A stretch of 64,000 nucleotides of DNA from Limnohabitans sp. T6-5 (GTDB lineage Bacteria > Pseudomonadota > Gammaproteobacteria > Burkholderiales > Burkholderiaceae_C): positions 309,192 to 373,191 of the forward strand of contig NZ_NERV01000004.1 of NCBI RefSeq assembly GCF_003063315.1, written 5' to 3'. Under the pieces are notes generated by a model, which had not been told where the DNA came from, ran no database searches, and was given only the letters and a program-made list of their open reading frames with translations. Of the stretch, positions 13,801-25,800 are shown one piece after another; within the stretch, counting starts at the first letter, position 1, and each line of letters starts with the position of its first letter. Position numbers and translations under genes: made by a program.

Positions 13801-16800
13801 TGAGCACCCTGAGCAGCACCGACGGCGGCAAGACCTGGGTGGGCACCTTCACGCCCACACCCGGCGTGGCCGATGCCACCAACACCGTGGCCCTGACCAA
13901 CAGCTACACCGATGTGGCGGGCAACCAGGGCGCCAGCGCGCAGAGCGCCAACTACGTCATCGACCAAAAGGCCCCCACGGCCAGCATCGCGCTCAGCGAC
14001 AGCTCGCTGAAAGCGGGCGAGACGGCCACCGTCACGATCACCTTCAGCGAAAAAGTGCAGGGCTTCAGCCTGGCCGATGTGACGGCGCCCAACGGCAGCC
14101 TGGGCGAGTTCACCCCCAGCACGGACGGTTTGACTTGGACGGCGACCTTCACACCGGCCAGCGACACCGATGCAGCCAGCAACACGCTCGCGCTGGCCAA
14201 CACCTACACCGATGAGGCTGGCAATGCCGGTCAAGTGGCCACCGCCGCGTATGCGGTCAGCACCAAGGGACCGAGTTTCACACTGCAACTGGATGCGGCC
14301 AGCAACAGTGGCAGCACGGCAGACCTGATCACCAACGACGCGACACCCACGATCAGCGGCACGGGCACAGCCGGTCACACAATTCGCGTGACCCTGCCCG
14401 GCACAGGCGAGGTGCTGAGCACCACCGTGGCCGCCAACGGCAGCTGGAGCATCACCCCCACGCTGGCCATCAGCAGTGGCAGCGTGAGTGTCATGGCGAC
14501 CGATGTGTCTGGCAACAGCAGCCCGGCCAAAACGCTGGGCCTGGTGATCGACACGAGCATGGGCCAGGCCAGTGTGGCCCTGGTCTGCGACAGCGGCATC
14601 AGTGCCGCTGACAAGATCACGAACAACGGCACGCTCAGCGTGAGCGCCGATGCGGGCAGCACGCTCGAATACAGCACCAACGGCAGCACCTGGGCCACGA
14701 CCTTTGTGGCCGCAGAAGGCGCCAACACGGTCACCTTGCGCGCCACCGACGCCGCAGGCAATGTGGCCGTGTCCACGCCGCTGAGCTTCACCCTGGACAG
14801 CCAGACGGCGTCATTCCAGGTGGCCTTGCAATGCGACAGCGGCACCAGCAGCAGCGACCAAGTCAGCCTGGATGCCAGCTTGACACTCTCGGGGGCCGAG
14901 GCTGGTGCCGTGGTCGACTACAGCACCGATGGCAGCGTTTGGCGCAGCACGTATGCGGCCACCGAAGGGCTCAACAGTGTGCAGGTGCGCGTCACGGATG
15001 CCGCAGGCAATCAGCGCGCACAAAGTTTCAACTTCACCTTCGACAACACCGCGCCCACCACGCCCCTCATCAGCCTGGTGCAGGACACGGGCACCAGCAG
15101 CACCGATGGCAAAACCCAGATCGGGGTGATCAACACCACGGCTGAAGCGGGTGCCACCTTGCAATACAGCACCAACGGCAGCACCTGGGCCACCACCTTC
15201 AATGCGACCGAAGGCGCCAACAACGTCTTTGCGCGGGTGACCGACAAGGCCGGAAATGTCAGCAGCACGGGCAGCTTGAGCTTTACCCTGGACAACACCG
15301 CCCCCACGGCGCCAGGGGTGGCTTTGCTGTGCGACAGCGGCAGCAGCGCCACCGACAAAGTCAGCCACACCGGCACATTGAGTGTCAACACTGCCGAGGC
15401 AGGTGGGGTCGTTGAATACAGCAGCAATGGCAGCACCTGGATGACGAGCTTCACAGCGGCCGAAGGTTTGAACCTGGTCAAGGTGCGCGTGAGCGACGCC
15501 GCAGGCAATGTGAGTGCAGCGACCGAGACCAGTTTCACGCTCGACACCAGCGCCCCAATGGCGCCTGGCATGGTCTTGGTGTGCGACAGCGGCACCAGCT
15601 CGGGCGACCTCATCACCCGCGATGGCAGCTTGAGTCTGTCCACGCTGGAGTCGGGGGCCAGTTTTCAGTACAGCACCAATGGCACCTTGTGGGCCAATAC
15701 CTGGGCAGCCATCGAAGGCAGTCAAACCGTGCAGGCACGGGTGGTGGATGCGGCGGGCAACGTCAGCACCGCCAGCTCGCTGACATTCACCTTGGACAAA
15801 ACCCTCTCCAAGCCCTTGGTGGCCTTGGTGTGTGACACCGGCACGCCAATTGATCTGATCACCACCAATGGCGCCCTCACCTTGAACGGTGTGGACGCGG
15901 ACGCCAGCGTGCTCTACAGCCGTGATGCGATCACCTGGGGCACCACGTTTGCGGCGGTGGAAGGCAGCAACGGCGTGTTTGTGCAGGTCAGAGATGCGGC
16001 CGGTAACGTGGCCACCTCCGATGAATTGGTCTTCACGCTGAACACACAGGCAGGCACTTTCACGGCGCGCCTGGACAATGCCAGCAACAGCGGCAGCTTG
16101 AAAGACACGCTCACCAACGACGACACCCCCACCATCAGCGGCTCCGGGGAAATTGGCGCCACGGTGCAGGTGACCTTGCCAGCACCCGTGGATGGCGGCG
16201 CCCCCGAAGTGCTGCAAGCGACGGTGGACATCAACGGTATGTGGTCAGTGACTGCGGCCAAAGCGGTGACCTCGGGCGAAGTCAGCGTGTTTTACACGCG
16301 CCCCAACAGCGGCGCCAACAGCTCGGCGACCTTCAACCTGTTCATCGACAAGAACGTCAGCACTCTCACCCCCAGCCTGACGTGTGACAGCGGCGCCAGC
16401 GGCAGTGACAAGGTGTCCAGCCAGGGCACACTGGTGGTCAGCGGCGTGGACGCTGACGCCAGCGTGCAATACAGCACCGATGGCAACACTTGGGGCACCA
16501 CCTTTGTGGCCACCGAGGGCCTCAACAGCGTGCGCGTGCGTCAGACCGATGGCGCAGGCAACGTGAGCGCCATGAGCACACTCAATTTCACACTGGACAC
16601 CACGGCGCCCGCGCCCACGCTGAGCGTCAACCCGATCACCGGCGACGATGCGGTCGGCCCGGCCGATGCAGCCAATGCCACCAGCAAGATCAGCGGCGCC
16701 ACGACCAACGCTCGTCAGGGTGACTTGATCCAGGTGGTGCTCAATGGTGTGAACTACAGCACCACGGTAGACACCGTGGGCCAATACAGTCTGGATGTGG

Positions 16801-19800
16801 TCACCACCGACCTGACGGCAGACCCGGATGCCACCGTGGCCTTGAAGCTGGTGGCCTCGGATTTGGCGGGCAACACCGCCACCGTGCAAGCCAGCCGCAG
16901 CTACAGCGTGGACACGGCAGTGCCCACCGTGCAAAGCATCGTGCTGGACAAGAGCAGCCTCAAGGTGGGCGAGACGGCCAGCCTGTCCATCAGCTTCAGC
17001 GAAAAAGTCACGAGCTTCGACCTGAGCGACCTGAGCGCCGACAACGCCGTCCTCAGCGGCCTGAGCACCAGCGATGGCGGAAAGACCTGGACCGCCACCC
17101 TCACCCCGACCGCCCGCATCGAAGACACGAGCAATGTGGTGCGCCTGTTGGCCACCTACACCGATGTGGCGGGCAACACGGGCACCGCCGCGCAAACCGG
17201 CAACTACCAGCTCGACACACTGGCCCCGACAACGACCATTCAGCTGGCCAATGAAAACCTCAAGGCCGGTGACAGCACACTGGTGACCATCACCTTCAAT
17301 GAGGCGGTGCAAAGCTTTGGCAACGACGATGTGCAAGTGGCCCATGGCAGCCTGGGCACCTTGACCAGCGCCGATGGCGGCAAGACCTGGACGGCGACCT
17401 ACACGCCCGACATCCATGTCGAATCCACCACCAATGTCATCACTCTGGCCAGCAGCTACAACGATGCATCGGGCAATACCGGCACAGCCGGGGCCAGTGG
17501 CAACTACCAGATCGACACGCAGGCCGCCAACGCCACCATCACCCTCAAAGACAGCATGGGCGCCGCCGTCAGCAGTTTCACGGCGGGACAAAACGCGACG
17601 GTCACCATCAGCTTCAGCGAAGCGGTCAAGGACTTCAGCAACGCCGATGTCACCGCGCCAGGCGGTGACTTGAGCCCCTTGTCCAGCAGCGACGGAGGCA
17701 AGACCTGGGTGGGCATGTTCACGGCCACCAGCGGCATCGAACGCGCCACCAACACCCTGAGCGTCAATGGGGGCGCCTACACCGACATGGCCGGCAATGC
17801 GGGCGGCGTGGCCGCCAGCGCCAATTACGCGGTGGACACGCAAGGCCCGACAGCCACCATCGTGATGAACAAAACCCGCTTGCTGGCGGGCGACACAGCG
17901 CAAGTGACCATCAGCTTCAGCGAAAAGGTCACGGGCTTTGACAACAGCGATGTCACCGTGGAAAACGGCACGCTGGGCCCACTGTCCAGTACCGACGGCG
18001 GCAAGACCTGGGTGGCCACGTTCACCCCCACGCCCGGCACAGCCGATGCGAGCAACGTGATCAGCCTGTCCAACAGCTACGCCGACCAACTGGGCAACCA
18101 GGGTACCGGTGCGCAAAGTGGCAATTACCAGATCGACCTGAAAGCGCCCACGGCCAGCATCGCCCTGAGCGACAGCGCCTTGAAGGCCGGTGAAACGGCC
18201 ACCGTGAGCATCACCTTCAGTGAAAAGGTGCTGGACTTCAGCAAAACCGATGTCACTGCACCCAATGGCAGCCTGACCGAGTTCGTGGCCAGCGCCGACG
18301 GCCTGACCTGGACCGCCACCTTCACGCCGCAGGCCAACACCACGGCAGCCAGCAACCTGATCAGCCTGGCTGGCAGCTACACCGACGAGTCGGGCAACAG
18401 CGGCACGGGCGCTTCGACCAGCTATGCCATCGACACCCAAGCACCCGTGTTCACCGTGCGCCTGGATGACAGCAGCAACACCGGCAACCTGAGCGACAAC
18501 CTGACCAACGACGACACGCCCACCGTGAGCGGCAACGGCACAGCGGGCGACACCATCCAGGTCAGCTTCCCCGGCACGGGCGAGTTCATGTCCACCACCG
18601 TGGGTGCCAACGGCACCTGGTCGGTCACGCCCACGCAAAGCATTGCCAGCGGCAACGTCACCGTGGTGGCCATCGACAGCGCAGGCAACACCAGCCCCGC
18701 AACAACGCTGACACTGGTCATCGACAAAAGCATCACCGCCCCGACCATCGCCATGAGTTGCGACACGGGCAGCAGCGGCAGCGACAAGGTCAGCAGCATC
18801 GGCACACTCAGTGTCAGCGCCGAAAGCGGCACCTTGCTGGAATACAGCACCGACAGCGGGCAAACCTGGTTCACCACTTTCACTGCGGGCGAGGGGGCCA
18901 ACACCGTCACGGTACGAGCCACCGATGGGGCGGGCAATGTGGCCACATCGAACACCTTGAATTTCACGCTCGACACCCAAATGTCAGCCTTCAGCGTGGC
19001 ACTGGTGTGTGACAGCGGCGCCAGCACTGCAGACCAAATAAGCCGGGATGGGCGCTTGAGCCTCAGTGGCATTGAAAGCGGTGCCACCGTGGAGTTCAGC
19101 ACCAACTATGGCACTGCGGGTGCCAGCTGGAGCAACACCTTCAGCGCGGTCGAGGGCAACAACAGCATCAAGATCCGCGTGACCGATGCTGCGGGCAATC
19201 AGCGCCTGCAGGATTACGGCTTCACTTTTGACAGCACCAACCCGACAGCGCCCGCAGTGGCCCTGGCCAATGACACGGGCGCCAGCAGCAACGACCGGAC
19301 CACGCACGAAAGCGTGATCAACGTCAGTGCCGAGGCGGGTGGCTTGCTGGAATACAGCACCAACGGCAACGTGTGGGGCACCACGTTTGCGTCGACTGAA
19401 GGCGTCAACAGCGTGTTTGCGCGCGTGACCGACAAGGCGGGTAACGTCAGCCCGGCGGGCAGCCTGACCTTCACCCTCGACACCATTGCCCCCGTGGCCC
19501 CCACGGTCAGCCTGGTGTGCGACAGCGGCACCAGTGGCACCGACCGCTTGACGGCCAACCCGGGCTTCATGGTCAGCAGCGCCGAAATCAGCGGCGTGGT
19601 TGAGTACAGCACCAACGGCAGCAGCTGGAGCACCAGCTTCACCGCCACCGAAGGCAGCAACAGCATCAAGGTGCGTGTCACCGACACGGCGGGCAACATT
19701 GGTGCGGCGACCGATTTCAGCTTCACCCTCGACAGCACCGGGCCCGACACATCGGCGCTGGCCCTGGTGTGTGACACCGGCAGCAATGGCACGGACAAGA

Positions 19801-22800
19801 TCACCAGCAATGCGGCACTGAGCATCAGCACCATCGAAACCGGTTTGGTCTTGCAATACAGCACCAATGGTACGCAATGGGGCACCACCTTTGCGGCCGG
19901 TGAAGGCAGCAACACGGTGTACACGCGCGCAGTGGATGCCGCAGGCAATGCGGGAACACCCAGCAGCCTGACGTTCACACTGGACACCCAACTGAACAAA
20001 CCCAGTCTGGCCTTGTCGTGTGACACGGGCAGTCAGGGCGACAACATCAGCTCGCAAGCCACCATCCAGGCCTTCAACGTGGATGCGGATGCCCGCATTG
20101 AATACAGCACCAATGGCACGTTGTGGAATGCCACGTTTGCAGCCATCCAGGGTGCCAACACGGTGATGGCCCGCGTGACCGACACAGCAGGCAATGTCAG
20201 CGTATCCGAACCCTTGGCCTTCATCTTTGACACCGTGGCCCCGTCCCCCAGCATTGCCTTGAGCTGTGATTCGGGCGCCAGTGCCAGCGACTTTTATACC
20301 CGCGACAAGAGCATCACAACCACCGGCGTCTTGACGACCGACGTGGTCAGCTATTCCAACGACGGCGGCAGCACCTGGAGCAACACCTTTTTTGCGGTGG
20401 ATGGCCTCAACAAGGTCACCATCCGCGTGGTCGATGGCGCAGGCAATGTGGGGACCAGCAACACCTTGCAGTTCACGCTGGACACGCAGCTGCTGGAAAC
20501 ACCCGTCAGCTTGACCTGCGACAGCGGCAGCTCCAGCACCGACCACATCACCAGCCTGGCGGACATCATTGTCGGCAGTGCAGAAAGTGGCGCCACCCTC
20601 AGTTACCGCGTGAGCCTGGCCGACAAAACACTGGTGCGCGATTGGGCCAGTTCGTATTTGCCACCCAGCAGCAATGGCGACTATGCGGTGGAAGTGCGCA
20701 CCACCGACAAGGCGGGCAATGTCAGCGTGAGCGAGCTGGATTTCACCCTCATCAACACGCCACCCGCAGTGGGCACCCTCAGCCTGGTGACCGACAGTGG
20801 GCGCAGCGCCAGCTACACCGCCGACCGCATTTCCAATGTGGGCCAAGTGCGCTCCAGCGTTACGTACGGCATGGGTTACACGGTGCTCTACCAGTACAGC
20901 ACCGACGCAGGAAATACGTGGAGCGTTTTGAAGCCCACCTTCTCGCCCGTGATGGACGGCAATTACCAAGTGCGCCAGGTCGTCTCCGACGCATTGGGCA
21001 ACACCGCTACCACAGCGCCGCTGGTCTTCACGCTGGACACCACCGCCCCGGCTGCGCCAAGTGTTGCGCTGGTCTGCGATGCAGGCACATCGGGCGACTA
21101 CTTGACCAACGATGGCCGCATTGCGGTGACAGGCACAGAAAACCTGGCCCTGGTGCAGTACAGCACCGATTCGGGCAACACCTGGACCTCCACCTTTGCG
21201 GCCCGCGATGGTACCAACGACGTGTGGGTTCGTCAGATGGACTTCACCGGCAACAGCAGTGCCGTCAGCGCATTGAGTTTCACACTCGACACCTCGTGTG
21301 TGCTGCCCACGCTGAACCTCTTTTGCGACTCGGGCAGCAGCGCCAGCGACAGTTTGACCAACGATGTGCGTGTGTTTGTGGACAACCTCGAAACCGGGGG
21401 AACGGTCGAATACAACCTGGACAACGCCGGCTGGGTCAGCAGCTACACCGCCCCCACTGTGGATGGGGTGTACAACCTCAAGATCAGGGCACGCGACAGC
21501 TTTGGCAACATCAGTTCGGTGGCCTCGCGCACCTTCACGCTGGACACCACTGCACCCACGGTATCCAACATCTACAGCACCTCCATTCAGTACACCTCGG
21601 GCGCCACCCTGGGCAACACCATCGACATCCTGATGGATTTGAATGAGCCCGTGCAAGCGGGCTCCTATGTGGTGGTCAACCTCAACACGGGCGCACAGGT
21701 CACCCTGACCGCCCAAGCCAGTGGCACGCAATTGAGCGGCAGCTACGTGGTGGGCGCCGGTGAATCGACCACCGACTTGACGGTAGACACCTTCCTAAAC
21801 GTGAACTTGACCGATCTGGCAGGCAACAGCACCAGCGATGCACAGGTGCCCATCGGCAGCAATCTGGGGGACAACAACGCCATCACCATTCGTTGGGCCT
21901 TGAACGGCACCGATGGCGATGACCTGATCAGCGGCATCAGCCGAGGGGTAGGCATCGACGACGACATTTTCGGAAAACTGGGCAACGACACCATCAGCTA
22001 TGACGGCGTCACCACTGCCGTCAACGTGAATCTGAACACCGGTCTGGCCACGGGCGCGGATGCCGCCGTGGTGAGCGACAAGGTCGATGGCTTTGAAAAC
22101 ATCATCACAGGCTCAGGTGCAGACACACTGGTGGGCACCGCAGGGGCCAACGTGTTTGACGGCGGCGCTGGCGCGGACTCGATGATTTTGGGAGACGGCA
22201 GTGACACGGTCATCAACGGTGCAGGCGCCGACACGATTGACGGCGGCGATGGCGTGGATTGGATCGACTTCAGCCAGGGCAACACCACAGTGGGCGTGTC
22301 AGGCACCTTGAACGGCGCCACGGCAGCCAACATCACCGATGGCACAGGCGCCACCGATGTGATCAGTAACATGGAAAACGTCGTCGGCACATCATTTGCT
22401 GACACCCTGACGGGTGACCTCAATGCCAACATCTTGATCGGTGGCGATGGCAACGACAGCTTCAATGGCGGGGCTGGCAATGACAACTTGCAAGGCGACG
22501 ACGGCGACGACACCCTCACGGGTGGCGTGGGCGATGACACTCTCTACGGAGGGGCGGGCAGTGACCGCATGGACGGCACGGCAGGCGGACAGGATTGGGT
22601 CGATTACAGTCGCGATGCAGGTGCGGTGCAGATCAACTTGTCGGCCACAGTCGCGACAGACTTCAGCGGCGGCACAGACACGATCACCAACATCCCCAAC
22701 GTGCTGGGCACCAGCTACAACGACGTGATGCAGGGCGATGCAGGCGCCAACATTTTGTCGGCCGGCGATGGCGCGGACTCCTTGTATGGCTTTGGCGGCA

Positions 22801-25800
22801 ACGACACCTTGATCGCGGGTCTGGGTGATGACACCTTGCTCGGTTTTGGTGGCGCCAACATGCAAGGCGGGGAGGGTCTGGACTGGGCCAGTTATGGCCA
22901 CATCACCGTCGCCAGCGGCGTACAGATTGATTTGAGTTTGGGACGAGCCACCTTGGCCAACGGGGTCGATACCCTCAGCGCCATCGAAAACCTGTACGGC
23001 TCCACATTCAGTGACCGTTTGGGCGGTGACGCCAATGCCAACAACATCATTGGCGGTGGCGGCAACGACACCTTGCTGGCCGGTGGCGGCAACGACACGA
23101 TTTTCATGATTGGTCAAGACAGCACGGCCTTGGTGGATGCGGGCACGGGTGACGACGTGCTCTCGGTCAGCGGCCAAGGCATTTTGCTGGCAGGCGATGG
23201 CAATGATCTGATCACCTTGCTCGATATTGGCACCGATTTCTCGGGCACCACGATTCAAGGCGGCGGTGGCACGGACACACTGAGTCTGTCGTCGGCTTAC
23301 GGCACGCTGTTTGACCTGTCTCAGGCCAGTACGGTGGCCGGGGCGGCACGCGAGTTGGGCGCCATCAGCAGCATTGAAGTCATTGACATGGGCAGCGGCC
23401 TGAACCAGCTGATCATGGGCAGTGACTCGCTGAACATTGACGCCATCACCGGCATGGTCGGACAAGCGTCCTTCCTGCGCGTGGACGGCACCAATGGCAA
23501 GGCTTATTTGCCTGACGGCTTTGGTGGCATTGACGAAAACAAAGACGGCCTGGCCGACACCACGGTCATTGGCGGCAACACCTATCGCCTCTACAGCAAC
23601 AGCGTGGTGGGCGGCAACGACACACTGGCCATGCAGCAAGGCATCAGCGTCATCTACACCACCGTGCTCACCGAAGCGACCGACCCTTTGTGGACCGGCA
23701 CCGACGAAGCGGACCGTGTCAATGGCCGCGCTGGCAATGAAACGCTGAACAGCGCCAAAGGCGATGACACCTTGATCGGTGGCTCGGGCAACGACTCGTT
23801 GAACGGTGGCGCCGGCATCGACTGGGCCGAATACACCGCCAATGCGGGCGACCCCACCACAGGCGTGACAGTGAACCTGCTGGTGGGCACCACCAGCGGC
23901 GCGGCAGGCAGTGACACGCTTGTGAACATTGAAAACGTGCTGGGCAGTGCGGGCGCAGACAGTCTGGCGGGCAACGCCACGGCCAACTGGCTCATGGGCG
24001 CTGCGGGCAACGACACCTTGTTTGGCGATGCGGGCGATGACACCCTGACAGGTGGCAGTGGTGCCGATTCGATCTCGGGCGGTGCAGGCAACGATTGGGC
24101 AGACTACAGCAGCAGTTCGGCGGGGATCAACGTGACCCTGAGCACCACCATCGGCGCCAATACCACCGTGAACGCGGGCATCAATGGTCCGGACACGCTC
24201 AACGGCATTGAGAACATTGCAGGCGGTTCGGGCTCAGACACCATTTTTGGTGACTCGGTCAGCAACATCTTGTGGGGCAATGCTGGCAACGATATTTTGA
24301 ATGCCGTCAACGGCAACGACACCTTGATCGGCGGGTCGGGCAACGACGCCATGAACGGGGGGGCGGGCGCAGTGCTCTTCTATCTGGAAAGCGGCAATGA
24401 CACCTACAACGGTGGTGACACTGTCGCCGCCACCAACGACACGCTGGACATGAGTGCCTACAACGGACAGGTCAACGCCATTGGCCGTTCGGGCACCACC
24501 ACGGTGGACTTCACTTTGGTCACCGATGCCTTCAATGGCACGGACTTCGTGACCCAGATGGATGTGCTCAAGTTCGGCAATGGCAACGTGGTCTACAACC
24601 CGTTCTCCAACTACCCGACCACCAGCGTGGGCAACAGCTTGAACTGGGCCGAAACCGTGATCACGGGCAATGGCAACGACAGCATCTGGACAGGTTTGGG
24701 GTCTGACTCTGTCTTTGCAGGGGCCGGCAACGACACCGTGAACCCGGGTGGCCTGGGCAACAACAGCAACAACCAGGACCGCGACACCATCGATGGCGGC
24801 GAGGGGAACGACTGGATTTCTTACTTCGGATCGACCGAATCGGTGGCGGTCAGCCTCAATGGCGCATCGGCCACCTTCCAGGCGGTGACTGTGGGCGCAC
24901 AAACCAACTACAACACCGACTACATCCGGGGGTTTGAGAACATCCTGAGCGGCTCTGGCGCGGACACCGTGTGGGGCACGCTGGCCAACGAACGGTTCAT
25001 GACGGGTGCGGGCGCTGACTATGTCTACGCAGGCAATGGCGACAACTGGATTGATTCAGGTGCAGACACGGGCAGTGACAAGATTTTTGCAGGTCTTGGC
25101 AACGACACGATTTACGCGGGACAGGGCACAGACCTGGTCAGCATCACGGGCGGCAACAACTGGGTCAGCCTGACCAGTGCGGGCTTTGGCGACACGGTGG
25201 TGACCGGCGCAGGCGATGACACCATTTACGGCAGCTACGGTGTCAGCGGCAGCTACAACAACGACACGACGCCTTCTTATCGAAGTGGCTATGTCAATGC
25301 CGGTGATGGCAACAACGTGGTGGTCACCGGACAGCTGAATATCTACAGCGCCGACAAAGTGATCACTGGCGCGGGCAACGACTACATTGATGCGGGCAAG
25401 AGCGATTCGGCAGACGACACCGTGACGTCAGGTGCGGGCAATGACACCGTCTATCTGGGCGGCTCTTATAACGCGACACAGCAAGCCGATTTGGGCGACG
25501 GCAACGACATCGTGTATGCCTTGGCTGGTGCGGACTCTCTGGTGGCCGGTGCGGGCAACGACACGGTCGATGCGGGCAATGGCGCCAACACCATTTCGGG
25601 TGGCGCAGGCAATGACTCGATCAGCGCGGGCACTGGTGCAGACAAGGTCGATGCAGGCGCCGACAACGACTGGGTGAGCGTGGGCGACGGCGCCAACACC
25701 GTGGTGGGCGGTACGGGCAATGACACCATCATCACAGGCGTCGGCAACGACTACATCGATGCGGGCACCGACAACGACTGGATCAATGCAGGCGGTGGCA

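Noticed and set aside
5730..14378. Very long minus-strand reading frames opposite the adhesin gene (up to about 1,900 codons).
   Set aside because: They mirror the periodic repeats and codon bias of the plus-strand gene, have low-complexity Gly/Ala/His/Arg-rich translations, and match no family pattern.
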